The notes beneath the pieces were generated by a model. It saw only the letters and a list, made by a program, of their open reading frames with translations, made no database searches and was not told the DNA's origin. Of a stretch of DNA of 47,727 nucleotides, positions 26,879-35,336 are shown one piece after another. Source of the stretch: Halieaceae bacterium (GTDB lineage Bacteria > Pseudomonadota > Gammaproteobacteria > Pseudomonadales > Halieaceae); the NCBI GenBank assembly GCA_902520195.1, contig CABYND010000015.1, positions 1-47,727 on the forward strand, read 5' to 3'. The number at the start of each line of letters is the position of its first letter. Position 1 is the stretch's first letter. Position numbers and translations under genes: made by a program.

Positions 26879-27303
26879 CAGAGCTTGATGTAACCCCATC
26901 CCTCGCGCGCCTGCAGCCTTCCCAGGGCGGCGACTCCCGAAGGGACGGTTTCCACGCCAAAGGTCAGATCGTCCTCGGTCAGGTTGTAGTAGCTGAGCGT
27001 CGCCTCGCAGGCAAAAATGCGGATGCCCGACGCCATCAACTGCTCCATTTGCGCGCTGTACTGCCCGCCATTGGCGTCCTTAGCACCCTCAAGAGCCGGG
27101 TTGACACCATTTCCAATCAGGATGACACGCGTCTCGATATCCGGGTTGAAGGAGTGGTGGCGTGCCACCTGAGCGAGCATGCGGTTCATGCTGGTTTCGG
27201 AATCCAAATGAAACACCACTCCCGGCGCGTCGGCATCAGCGCTGCGGATCGCGGGCGACAGCGTCAGACAAGCGAGCAAGGTCAGCATGAGCAAACGGGG
27301 CAT
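26878..27303 (-). CDS. Periplasmic DsrE family protein
   Basis: The 141-residue protein carries an export signal (LLMLTLLACLTLSPAIRSA) followed by a DsrE/DsrF-like domain. It has VVFHLDSETSMNRML at the beginning, VILIGNGVNPAL in the middle and one conserved-type cysteine, Cys99, in IRIFACEATLSYY. DsrE-fold proteins carry or transfer sulfur on such a cysteine. No reaction is known for secreted single-domain members. The start is ATG 27303, with AAGGGAG seven to eight bases upstream; the ATG at 27321 would place that site inside the gene. It is coupled to the SoxS-like gene and divergent from soxC, so a role in sulfur handling is likely. Confidence 0.8.
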   Translation of the reverse strand: MPRLLMLTLLACLTLSPAIRSADADAPGVVFHLDSETSMNRMLAQVARHHSFNPDIETRVILIGNGVNPALEGAKDANGGQYSAQMEQLMASGIRIFACEATLSYYNLTEDDLTFGVETVPSGVAALGRLQAREGWGYIKL

Positions 27304-27722
27304 GGGGTTCTCCCTTTTCACATGGGCGCTGAGTTAGGCGGCCCTGTTCTGGCGGCACTGTTTTATCTGCCACTCTTGTCCGTCACCTGTGCAGATGGTG
27401 CCTTTATGGATTGTGCGTTTACCGCTGGTGCTTTTATTAAATAGTGCCTGTGTTGATTCAGGTCTGGTATCGCGGGTTGTTGCCACATTCGGCGCGCCTC
27501 CGAGGTCGCAGGTACGCTACACTTAAGAGATGCGGTTTTACTAAGCGCACCTTACGATCTGGCGGTCCGCGTGGCAAAATTTCAGCGCGACGCTTGGGGC
27601 CGTGCCAGGGGCAGTTTAGCATTAAGTTATATGTTTATATGAAAAAATAATAACAGCGCAAAGCACTCCGCGCGCTATTAGCAACGCGGGTAAACACGGC
27701 AGCACTCCGGGGGAGGAAAAGG
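27304..27722. promoter_or_regulatory. Divergent control region between dsrE-like/soxS and soxC
   Basis: This 419-bp region separates the two divergent sulfur units and should hold both promoters. It is AT-richer than the flanks. The most notable part is 27619-27655, with a direct repeat TTATATG (27627-27633 and 27635-27641) followed by an A-rich stretch; it could be a -10 region or an operator for an ArsR-type SoxR/BigR regulator, none of which is encoded in the window. A short open frame 27322-27444 (40 codons, one hydrophobic segment, no ribosome site) lies in it. A GGGGGAGGAAAAGG Shine-Dalgarno precedes soxC. Confidence 0.55.
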
Positions 27723-29060
27723 ATGGCATCAGACGCCGAGCAGGGGCAGCTCCAAGCCGCGCCCGAATCCTTTTTGTCCAAAGATCTGGTTGAGAACATT
27801 TCTCGGGATGGCATCAACCCCGGCCGTCGCTCGTTGCTGCAGGGCGCTTTTACGGCCGCTGCCGCATCGATGGTGGCACCATCACTGATGGCGGATGACG
27901 ACCCGGATATCGTGAACTTGCCTACCTGGACCCGCAGTTTAGGCAAGCCGGTGGTCGCCAACCCCTACGGACAGCCGTCCCCTTACGAGGCCAATATTGT
28001 TCGGCGCCAGAGCCCCGGCCTCACCCGAACTGATCAGTCCAGCGTTTCGTTTACGCCACTGCAAAACCTGTTCGGCATGATCACCCCGAGTGGCTTGCAT
28101 TTCGAGCGCCATCATCAGGGCTGGGTCGATATCGACCCGCGCCGACACAAGCTGATGATCAATGGGCTGGTAGACACCCCGCTGGTGTTCACCATGGAAG
28201 AACTGCTTCGCATGCCCAGCGTGTCGCGCATCCACTTTCTCGAGTGTGGCGCCAACACCGGGCTCGAGTGGGGCAACGTGGCGGTGCCAACCGTACAGTA
28301 CAGCCACGGGATGTTGTCGGCTTCCGAATTCACCGGTGTCCCGGTCTCCCTGCTTTTGGAGCGTGCCGGCTTTGACCGAAAACGCGCCAACGTACTGCTG
28401 GCCGAGGGCGCTGATGGTTCCAGCATGACGCGCACCATTAATCTCGAGAATGCATTGGATGACGCGCTGGTGGCCTATGGCCAAAACGGCGAAATGTTGC
28501 GCCCGGAAAACGGCTATCCGCTGCGATTGGTGGTACCCGGCGTACAGGGCGTCTCGTGGGTCAAGTGGCTGCGACGACTGGAAGTAGGCGACACGCCTTG
28601 GGCGACCAAAGACGAGGTGGCGCACTACGTGGATCTGATGCCCGACGGCACGCACCGTCAGTACACCTCCATTCAGGAGGCGAAGTCGGTGATCACGGCG
28701 CCCTCGGGTGGGCAAAAATTATTGAAGCAGGGCTATTACGACATTACAGGCTTGGCCTGGAGCGGTCGCGGCACCGCGGAGAAGGTCGAGGTGTCGGTTG
28801 ATGGCGGCCGCAATTGGCGCCCGGCGCGCCTCGAGGGGCCGATCTTGCCCAAAGCGCTGACTCGCTTCCACTGCGATTGGGTCTGGCAGGGGGAGGAGGC
28901 ACTGCTGCAATCCCGAGTCACCGACAGCACGGGCTATATCCAGCCCAGCCGCGCACAGCTGGTTGCCGTGCGCGGCACGCGATCGATTTATCACAACAAC
29001 GCGATCCAGACCTGGCGAGTGGGCGCTGACGGCGAGGTACATAATGTCCAGCTGGGTTAG
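27723..29060 (+). CDS. soxC: Sulfane dehydrogenase subunit SoxC (molybdenum cofactor)
   Basis: SoxC with SoxD removes six electrons from the sulfane sulfur bound to SoxY. The 445-residue protein has a Tat signal (GRRSLLQGAF, then an alanine-rich segment, cleavage near residue 57). A sulfite-oxidase-type Moco domain carries the ligand cysteine at 175 in HFLECGANTG, and a C-terminal dimerisation domain follows (WSGRGTAEKVEVSVDGG). First gene of soxCDYZAXB. Presence of soxCD predicts complete oxidation of thiosulfate to sulfate without sulfur globules. Confidence 0.95.
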   Translation: MASDAEQGQLQAAPESFLSKDLVENISRDGINPGRRSLLQGAFTAAAASMVAPSLMADDDPDIVNLPTWTRSLGKPVVANPYGQPSPYEANIVRRQSPGLTRTDQSSVSFTPLQNLFGMITPSGLHFERHHQGWVDIDPRRHKLMINGLVDTPLVFTMEELLRMPSVSRIHFLECGANTGLEWGNVAVPTVQYSHGMLSASEFTGVPVSLLLERAGFDRKRANVLLAEGADGSSMTRTINLENALDDALVAYGQNGEMLRPENGYPLRLVVPGVQGVSWVKWLRRLEVGDTPWATKDEVAHYVDLMPDGTHRQYTSIQEAKSVITAPSGGQKLLKQGYYDITGLAWSGRGTAEKVEVSVDGGRNWRPARLEGPILPKALTRFHCDWVWQGEEALLQSRVTDSTGYIQPSRAQLVAVRGTRSIYHNNAIQTWRVGADGEVHNVQLG

Positions 29061-30105
29061 AGCAACCGCCCTGTGGCTGTGCACGATGGCCATGATATCG
29101 TGGGCAGCGACACTGCCCGAGGGTCTGGCAGAGTTAGGTCGACCCGCGACCGGGGGTGAGATCGCGGCCTGGGATATCGACGTGCGACCCGACTTTGTCG
29201 GTCTGCCGCCCGGCAGCGGTGACGTGTGGGCGGGCGAGGAGATCTGGCTGGCTCAGTGCGCCTCTTGCCACGGCGATTTCGGCGACTCCAACGAGATTTT
29301 TGCACCTTTGGTGTTGGGCAACATCACCGATGAGGACATCGCCACCGGGCGGGTTGCCTCGCTGACGGATCCAGCGGTAACCCGCACCACCTTGATGAAG
29401 GTGCCGACCCTGTCGACCCTTTGGGATTACATCTATCGGGCCATGCCGTGGAACGCGCCCAAGTCTTTGAGCCCGGACGAAGTCTATGCGCTGGTCGCCT
29501 ATTTGCTGAATCTCGGCTACGTGGTCGACGACGATTTTGTGCTATCCGATACCAACATGGCGGAGACCCAGGCACGCATGCCCAATCGCAACGGTATGAG
29601 CCTCGATCATGGTCTGTGGTCTGTATCTGGCGTGCCAGATGTGACTGGCTCGTCCTGCACTGCTGACTGCGACGTGGCGGTGACCGTGACGTCATCCCTG
29701 CCTGCCTACGCCATGAATGCTCACGGCAATCTTGCCGAACAGGTGCGGGACTGGGGGCCATCCCCCGGATTGTGGACCGCGACAGAGACAGGTAAAGAGA
29801 CAGCGGCAGAACCTGAGCAACTGGCAGCGGCCAACGCGGCGGTCGAAGCGGCTGTCGCGCCAGAGGCCGCGCTCAACGTCGGTGGCTGTTCGGGTTGCCA
29901 CCAGATGGCGGGTCAGCTGGTGGGGCCGGGCTTTGACGCCATTCGAACAAAGTACGCCGGGAAGGAGCACGCTGCCTACTTACGTGACAAGATAGTAAAC
30001 GGCGGCGCCGGGGTGTGGGGAAGCATGCCAATGCCGCCCATGCCCACAGTAGGGGAAGACGCGCTGCAACAGATTGTGGCCTGGTTAACCTCAGGCGAAG
30101 AATAA
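29044..30105 (+). CDS. soxD: Dihaem cytochrome c SoxD
   Basis: SoxD is the electron-accepting partner of SoxC. From ATG 29044 the protein is 353 residues and starts with a signal peptide (ALWLCTMAMISWA). Two haem c motifs are visible: CASCH at 72-76 and CSGCH at 282-286. Each has a downstream methionine candidate. The start lies 17 bp inside the end of soxC, indicating coupling; the longer reading from 28963 has no signal peptide at its N-terminus. Confidence 0.94.
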   Translation: MSSWVRATALWLCTMAMISWAATLPEGLAELGRPATGGEIAAWDIDVRPDFVGLPPGSGDVWAGEEIWLAQCASCHGDFGDSNEIFAPLVLGNITDEDIATGRVASLTDPAVTRTTLMKVPTLSTLWDYIYRAMPWNAPKSLSPDEVYALVAYLLNLGYVVDDDFVLSDTNMAETQARMPNRNGMSLDHGLWSVSGVPDVTGSSCTADCDVAVTVTSSLPAYAMNAHGNLAEQVRDWGPSPGLWTATETGKETAAEPEQLAAANAAVEAAVAPEAALNVGGCSGCHQMAGQLVGPGFDAIRTKYAGKEHAAYLRDKIVNGGAGVWGSMPMPPMPTVGEDALQQIVAWLTSGEE

Positions 30106-30123
30106 AAAGGAGTGACCGAGACG

Positions 30124-30600
30124 ATGACAACAATCCATGCAAAGGGTATCTCGCGCCGGGGCTGGTTGCGTTGGGCGGCGATACTGGCTGCCGCTGCGGG
30201 GCTGCCGGGGCGTGTTTGGGCCGCAATGGCGAGGCCGGAGGCAGCCTTTGGCGCCACCGCGCTGGATGAGGCGATGGCGGCGCTGGGTGACACACCGCAG
30301 GTGCACGAGGGCATCCAATTTACGACGCCTGATATTGCCGAGAATGGTGCCGTGGTGCCCGTCCGGGTAGAAGTCGATTCCGAGGCGCTGCCGAATGTTT
30401 CCAAAGTGTCCGTGCTGGTTGAAATGAACCCCAACCCGCTGGCGGCCTCGTTTGACATCCCGCCTGGTACCGAGGTCTTCATCGAGACCCGGGTGAAGGT
30501 GGCGCAAACCTGCACGCTTTATGCGGTGGCGGAGGCAGACGGACAGTTATACATGCAGTCGAGAGAGACCAAGGTCACCCTCGGCGGATGTGGCGGTTAA
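30124..30600 (+). CDS. soxY: Thiosulfate carrier subunit SoxY
   Basis: SoxY carries the sulfur intermediate on the cysteine of its C-terminal swinging arm; here the protein ends in LGGCGG, with Cys156 as the carrier, exactly as in the family. A Tat signal (SRRGWLRW plus alanine-rich segment) exports the SoxYZ pair. The ATG at 30124 is chosen because AAGGAG lies eleven bases upstream; the GTG at 30112 overlaps that site. Length 158 residues is normal. Confidence 0.95.
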   Translation: MTTIHAKGISRRGWLRWAAILAAAAGLPGRVWAAMARPEAAFGATALDEAMAALGDTPQVHEGIQFTTPDIAENGAVVPVRVEVDSEALPNVSKVSVLVEMNPNPLAASFDIPPGTEVFIETRVKVAQTCTLYAVAEADGQLYMQSRETKVTLGGCGG

Positions 30601-30610
30601 GGAGGACACC

Positions 30611-30922
30611 ATGGCAGGTCGAATCAAGATTCGCGCCCAGAAGAAGGGCGTCGTGACAGAGGTGAAGGCCCTGATGCGCCATCCAATGGAAACCGGGATG
30701 CGCAAGGACCAAGCGGGCGAACCGATCCCCGCGCACTTTATTACCCAGGTGTCAGTGCTCCACGGTGAGCAGCCGGTTATGCAGGGCCACTGGGGCGCTG
30801 CAGTGTCAGCTAATCCTTTTCTCGGCGTGCGCTTTGCGGGTGGTGAGCCCGGCGATACTGTGCGGGTGGTCTGGACCGACAATCAAGGTGGCACCGGTGA
30901 GGGCGAGACCACTATCCGTTGA
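30611..30922 (+). CDS. soxZ: SoxYZ subunit SoxZ
   Basis: SoxZ is the 103-residue immunoglobulin-like partner of SoxY. It contains IKIRAQKKGVVTEVKALMRHPMETG and VSANPFLGVRF-type segments (shortened here), which are hallmark SoxZ motifs. It lacks a signal peptide and is exported with SoxY. GGAGGAC lies directly upstream of ATG 30611. It starts eleven bases after soxY. Confidence 0.95.
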   Translation: MAGRIKIRAQKKGVVTEVKALMRHPMETGMRKDQAGEPIPAHFITQVSVLHGEQPVMQGHWGAAVSANPFLGVRFAGGEPGDTVRVVWTDNQGGTGEGETTIR

Positions 30923-30945
30923 ACTCGGATGACCGGAGGGCGACT

Positions 30946-31746
30946 ATGAAGAAACCTAATCTAGAGGTCGCGTTGTTGGCGGCATGGCTCTGCGCGGCAA
31001 CACTGGCAGCTGATGACGGTGTATTCGATCAGTACCGCGATCTCATGGGGGACGAAAACCCGGCGGTCTTCGTCATCGATGAGGGAGAGGAGTTTTGGCT
31101 CACCGCTCAGGGTCCCAATGCCGTCACGCTGGAGTCCTGTGATCTGGGTCTGGGGCCGGGAGTCACCGCGGGTGCCTATGTGCGTTTCCCTCGACACTTT
31201 GCCGATACCAACGCGGTGATGGACCTGGAATCACGCCTGGTTTACTGCATGACAACGATTCAGGGCCGTGATCTCGAGTCGGTAACCGCAAAGCCCTACT
31301 CACTGAGAGGAGACTTCGGTACCGAGATAGAAGCCCTAGTGACCTGGCTGGCCGCAGAATCTGAGGGCGCCACGATTGCGCCCGAGCAGGCTCACGCGAC
31401 AGAACGGGCAATGTACGCCCTGGGTAAAGACATCTTCTTTTATCGCGCAGGCCCCCATGATTTCTCCTGTGCTACCTGTCACGAGCAATCTGATAAACGC
31501 ATTCGCCTGCAAGCGCTGCCCGATCTGACCTCCCACACCGGCGCCGCAGGGTCCTGGGGGAGTTGGCCTGCTTATCGGATCTCTCAGGGACTTGTGCGCA
31601 CCATGGGTTGGCGGCTGCGGGATTGCTTTCGCCAGCAGCGATGGCCTGAGCTGCAAATGGGCTCCGAAGCGAGTATCGCATTGCAAACCTACATGGCGGT
31701 GAATGCGGCTGGCGGCACCATGACCGCCCCGGGGTTAAAGCGATGA
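30946..31746 (+). CDS. soxA: Sulfur oxidation c-type cytochrome SoxA, monohaem form
   Basis: SoxA with SoxX joins thiosulfate to the SoxY cysteine. The 266-residue protein has a signal peptide ending near residue 21. The usual N-terminal haem motif is absent: the region has LESCDLGLGPG and LVYCMTT, cysteines that could form a disulfide. One haem motif remains, CATCH at 175-179. The catalytic haem-ligand cysteine is in RDCFRQQRWPEL at residue 227. Start: ATG 30946 (GGAGGG upstream), not the GTG-type reading 27 bases earlier. Overlaps soxX by four bases. Confidence 0.93.
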   Translation: MKKPNLEVALLAAWLCAATLAADDGVFDQYRDLMGDENPAVFVIDEGEEFWLTAQGPNAVTLESCDLGLGPGVTAGAYVRFPRHFADTNAVMDLESRLVYCMTTIQGRDLESVTAKPYSLRGDFGTEIEALVTWLAAESEGATIAPEQAHATERAMYALGKDIFFYRAGPHDFSCATCHEQSDKRIRLQALPDLTSHTGAAGSWGSWPAYRISQGLVRTMGWRLRDCFRQQRWPELQMGSEASIALQTYMAVNAAGGTMTAPGLKR

Positions 31747-32351
31747 AGGCTCTCATCGCAGGGGTCAACATCGCTCTCACCGCGAGCTTGGCGGCGTGGA
31801 CAATGGCTGCTGACGACATAAACGCCGTGTTACAAAATTCCTTCGTTGCCAAGAATCAGGCCACCATGGACCGGTTGGAGCGCGATGCAGTGCAAACTGC
31901 CTGCAGCGCGCCGCGGGGCATGCTCCTCGATAACGACATGCTGGCTTCATTGCGCGCAGAGCGTTTGGCCGCGGTAGTGCTGCCAGCAGATGGCGAATAT
32001 CTGGGTGACTGGCAACGAGGCGCCGAGGTGGCGGGTAACGGCCGGGGTCTGCAATCGAGCGATGACCCCGCCCAACCCAACGGCGGCAATTGCTACGCCT
32101 GCCACCAACTGGCCCCGGATAAAGTCGCCTACGGCACCCTGGGCCCTTCGCTGACGGGATACGGCGCGCGGGGTCAATCCGAGGCCATGTTGCAGTACAC
32201 CTGGACCAAGCTGTGGGATACCCACGCCTACAACCTGTGCTCCCACATGCCGCGCTTTGGTGCGCAGGGCATTCTCACCGAGCAGCAGCTGAAGGACGTG
32301 ATGGCCTATTTGCTGGATCCCGCGTCACCGGTCAACCAAGCCGCAGAGTGA
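31743..32351 (+). CDS. soxX: Sulfur oxidation c-type cytochrome SoxX
   Basis: SoxX is the monohaem electron-transfer partner of SoxA. The 202-residue protein has a signal peptide (ALTASLAAWTMA), a haem c motif CYACH at 117-121 and a likely axial methionine at 169 in CSHMPRFG. The about 90 residues before the haem domain make this the longer SoxX type. The ATG overlaps the soxA stop (ATGA). Confidence 0.94.
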   Translation: MKALIAGVNIALTASLAAWTMAADDINAVLQNSFVAKNQATMDRLERDAVQTACSAPRGMLLDNDMLASLRAERLAAVVLPADGEYLGDWQRGAEVAGNGRGLQSSDDPAQPNGGNCYACHQLAPDKVAYGTLGPSLTGYGARGQSEAMLQYTWTKLWDTHAYNLCSHMPRFGAQGILTEQQLKDVMAYLLDPASPVNQAAE

Positions 32352-32363
32352 TTCGGTAGCCCC

Positions 32364-34067
32364 ATGCATCGAAGGGAGTTTCACAAGCTGTTGGGGCTTG
32401 GCGCCGCCGCGGGGCTGTCTCTGCCTTCACTGCTCCGCGCGCAGCCTCCGAGTGGCGACGCTTACCACCTGCCGCGGTTTGGTAACGTGCACCTCATGCA
32501 CATGACCGACGTGCACGCGCAGCTACTTCCGGTCCACTACCGCGAACCCTCGGTCAATATCGGGGTGCATGACGCCCGCAACCGTCCGCCGCATTTGGTG
32601 GGTGAGGCGCTCCTTAATTTCTTTGATGTTGCCCCGGGTTCGCAAGCGGCGCATGCGCTCAGCCACCTTGATTACGTCGCCGCCGCGGAGCAGTTTGGAC
32701 GCGTCGGGGGCTTTGCCCACATCGCCACCCTGGTCAAGCGGCTCCGAGCAGATCGACCGGGCGCGCTACTACTTGATGGCGGCGACCTGTGGCAGGGCTC
32801 CGCTACAGCGCTGTGGACGCAGGGTCAAGACATGGTCGATGCCAGTAAGCTGCTGGGCGTCGATGTCATGACTGGCCACTGGGAGTTCACGCTGGGCACG
32901 GATCGGGTCATTGACCTTATTTATCAGGATCTCGACGGGCATATCGACTTTGTGGCGCACAACGTCAAAGATATGGACTTTGGCGATCCGGTATTTGCGA
33001 GCCACACCCTAAAAGAGATTAACGGGGTGCCCGTGGCCATTATTGGCCAGGCTTTTCCCTACACACCGATCGCCAACCCCGCCCACTTCACTGCCGGTTG
33101 GACCTTCGGTATTCAGGAGCGCGAGCTACAGGAAAAGGTGAACGAGGTGCGCGCCGCAGGCGCTCAGGTCGTGGTCTTGCTATCTCACAATGGCGCCGAC
33201 ACTGATATAAAGCTGGCCTCGCGGGTTAGGGGGCTCGACGCCATTTTGGGCGGCCACACCCACGATGCGACTCCCCTTGCGCTCCAGATTAACAACGCGG
33301 GCGGTATGACGCTGGTCACCAATGCGGGCTCCAACGGCAAGTTTCTGGGCGTGCTGGACTTTGATGTGCGCGATGGGCATATCCGCGACTGGTCGTATCG
33401 GCTGCTGCCCGTATTTGCGGCGTTGTTGCCCGCTGACCCGGCGATGAGCGATTTGATTGCCCACATACGGGCACCCTTTGCCGAGCAGCTCGCAGAGCCT
33501 TTGGCCATGACGGATGATCTCCTGTACCGGCGCGGGAATTTCAATGGCAGTGTCGATCAGCTTATTTGTGAGGCGCTGATGGACGAGCTCGACGCACCCA
33601 TTGCGCTGTCACCGGGCTTTCGCTGGGGGACCACGCTGCTCCCGGGCACTGCGATCACCATGGAAGACCTCATGGCGCAGGTGGCGATCACTTATCCCGC
33701 GGTGACACTTACCGAGATGAGTGGTGAGTTCCTCAAGCGGGTTCTGGAGGACGTTGCTGACAATTTGTTCCACCCGGATCCTTATTATCAGCAGGGCGGG
33801 GACATGGTGCGATCGGGTGGCTTGCAATACGCGATCGCGCCGCTGGCGCAAGCCGGATCGCGGATTAGCGAGCTGACTCTGAACGGCAAACCTATCGATG
33901 CAAATAAGACCTACAAGGTGGCCGGTTGGGCGTCGGTGCAGCAGGTGGAAGGTGAGCCCATCTGGGATGTGGTGGGGCGCTGGCTCAAGGCGCAGGGGCG
34001 CGTACAGGGAGTGCAACCGAATCAGCCTGAGGTGACGGGTCTGCAGAACAATCGGGGCATTGCGTGA
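32364..34067 (+). CDS. soxB: Thiosulfohydrolase SoxB
   Basis: SoxB hydrolyses the terminal sulfonate from SoxY-bound intermediates, releasing sulfate. The 567-residue protein has a short Tat signal (RREFHKLLGLGAAAG). The dimanganese phosphoesterase-like domain follows: HMTDVHAQL (Asp49, His51), LLDGGDLWQGS, GHWEFTLG, LSHNGADTD and GGHTHD. The C-terminal 5'-nucleotidase-like domain completes it. SoxB is the usual marker gene for thiosulfate oxidation. It starts twelve bases after soxX. Confidence 0.96.
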   Translation: MHRREFHKLLGLGAAAGLSLPSLLRAQPPSGDAYHLPRFGNVHLMHMTDVHAQLLPVHYREPSVNIGVHDARNRPPHLVGEALLNFFDVAPGSQAAHALSHLDYVAAAEQFGRVGGFAHIATLVKRLRADRPGALLLDGGDLWQGSATALWTQGQDMVDASKLLGVDVMTGHWEFTLGTDRVIDLIYQDLDGHIDFVAHNVKDMDFGDPVFASHTLKEINGVPVAIIGQAFPYTPIANPAHFTAGWTFGIQERELQEKVNEVRAAGAQVVVLLSHNGADTDIKLASRVRGLDAILGGHTHDATPLALQINNAGGMTLVTNAGSNGKFLGVLDFDVRDGHIRDWSYRLLPVFAALLPADPAMSDLIAHIRAPFAEQLAEPLAMTDDLLYRRGNFNGSVDQLICEALMDELDAPIALSPGFRWGTTLLPGTAITMEDLMAQVAITYPAVTLTEMSGEFLKRVLEDVADNLFHPDPYYQQGGDMVRSGGLQYAIAPLAQAGSRISELTLNGKPIDANKTYKVAGWASVQQVEGEPIWDVVGRWLKAQGRVQGVQPNQPEVTGLQNNRGIA

Positions 34068-34081
34068 GTCGCTGAGCGGCC

Positions 34082-34810
34082 ATGACCCCCATCACGATTC
34101 TGCAATCCGCAGCTGATGCCAGACCCGACTGGGTGAGCCGGTGCATGACGTCTGTCGCCGACTGGTGCCAGCGGCGGGGCTACACCTATCAGATGATCGG
34201 TGACGAACTTTTCGATTGGGTGAAGCCGGATTTACGCGCCAAGCTTCGCGATCACAAGCCGATACTCGCTGATTTGGCGCGGCTACGCTGGATTGAATCG
34301 GAGCTGTCGGCGCGCGGCGGGCTGGTGGTGTGGATCGACGCCGACACAGTGGTGGTGGACCCCACCTGGCGCATACCCGATTCAACGCATACGTTTTTCG
34401 GCGAGGAGTGTTGGGTTCAGCCATCGGCAGAGGGTGCCTGGCGGGCTTATCAGTCTCCCCAAAATGCGTTCATGGGCTTTACGGCGGCGTCTCCCGTGCT
34501 CGGGTTTTTGGCCTACCTGTCTGAGTCCATCATTGAACGCGCGGATGCGGCGCATATCGCACCGCAGATGGTGGGACCAAAATTGCTCAAGGCGCTCAAC
34601 AATCTGGCGCAGTTCACGCTGGTGCCAGAGGCGGGTGCGGTCAGCCCAGAGCTACTTGTCGAGTGGGTGGGTGAAACGGGCCCCGCGAATGCCTGTTATG
34701 AGCTGGCGACTCGAGGCTCCTTGGCGCTAGTGAACCTTTGCTCGTCTCTCAACTACAGTGAGGAGGCTATGCAGCGGACGGAAAAATTTCTGGCGCGCCA
34801 CGGCGCCTGA
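34082..34810 (+). CDS. Uncharacterised protein with GT-A glycosyltransferase-like DxD motif
   Basis: The 242-residue protein begins PITILQSAADARPDWVSRC and has KPILADLARLRWIESEL, then VVWIDADTVVVDP with Asp86-x-Asp88. This arrangement is the nucleotide-sugar-binding signature of GT-A enzymes of the capsular/GT32-like type. No signal peptide or membrane segment is visible. It starts 14 bases after soxB on the same strand and may share its transcript, although no sox role is known for it. Function unproven. Confidence 0.6.
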   Translation: MTPITILQSAADARPDWVSRCMTSVADWCQRRGYTYQMIGDELFDWVKPDLRAKLRDHKPILADLARLRWIESELSARGGLVVWIDADTVVVDPTWRIPDSTHTFFGEECWVQPSAEGAWRAYQSPQNAFMGFTAASPVLGFLAYLSESIIERADAAHIAPQMVGPKLLKALNNLAQFTLVPEAGAVSPELLVEWVGETGPANACYELATRGSLALVNLCSSLNYSEEAMQRTEKFLARHGA

Positions 34811-34831
34811 GCGATATAGCCACTCGCCGCC

Positions 34832-35170
34832 TCAGGCTAACTTCAAACCGTTTTCCACGGGCCGTTCCGGCTGAATAAGCACTACAGTGCCATCGGCTTG
34901 CGGAAAACCTGTAATCAAGCATTGGGATTGGATCGGGCCAATCTGCTTGGGCGGAAAGTTCACCACGCCAATCACTTGCTGACCCACCAAGCCCTCAGTG
35001 TGGTAGAGGTCGGCAATTTGCGCGCTCGATTTGAGTACACCGATATCGGGACCAAAATCCACATGCAGAATATAGGCCGGGAGACGGGCCTCCGCGAACA
35101 CTTCGGCGGTGACAATGGTGCCAACCCGCAGATCCACCTGCTCAAAATCCTGCCAAGAAATCGTTTCCAT
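34832..35170 (-). CDS. tRNA-binding OB-fold protein (CsaA/YgjH type)
   Basis: A 112-residue EMAP/Trbp111-like OB-fold: DLRVGTIVTAEVFAEARLPAY, VDFGPDIGVLKSSAQI, VVNFPPKQIGPIQSQCLI (each shortened). Such dimers bind tRNA or act as chaperones. The start is ATG 35170; the frame is open nine codons earlier but the shorter form matches the family. A tRNA-Asn gene lies 200 bases upstream on the same strand, probably coincidental. Confidence 0.88.
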   Translation of the reverse strand: METISWQDFEQVDLRVGTIVTAEVFAEARLPAYILHVDFGPDIGVLKSSAQIADLYHTEGLVGQQVIGVVNFPPKQIGPIQSQCLITGFPQADGTVVLIQPERPVENGLKLA

Positions 35171-35336
35171 ACGGCATTCCCTGCAATGATGCCCCACTGG
35201 GTGACAAGTCTACCGATCGCGACGATGACGCTGAATGCTCATCGCGCAGACGCCTTGTTAACAGACGACCAATCCTTCCTAATCTTCTCATTCGGGTAGT
35301 GGACGTTGCTCGGTGGGTACAGTTTAAACAGGCCAC

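Noticed and set aside
27397-27441. Pentapeptide-repeat protein
   Set aside because: Only three degenerate units; pentapeptide folds need many more.
26671-27444. Long plus-strand reading opposite the soxS-like and dsrE-like genes
   Set aside because: It is antisense to two genes with clear folds, signal peptides and ribosome sites; its translation is Arg/Gln-rich and resembles no family.
27939-28715. 258-codon minus-strand reading inside soxC
   Set aside because: Mirror of a well-conserved Moco enzyme gene; long antisense frames are expected in GC-rich DNA.
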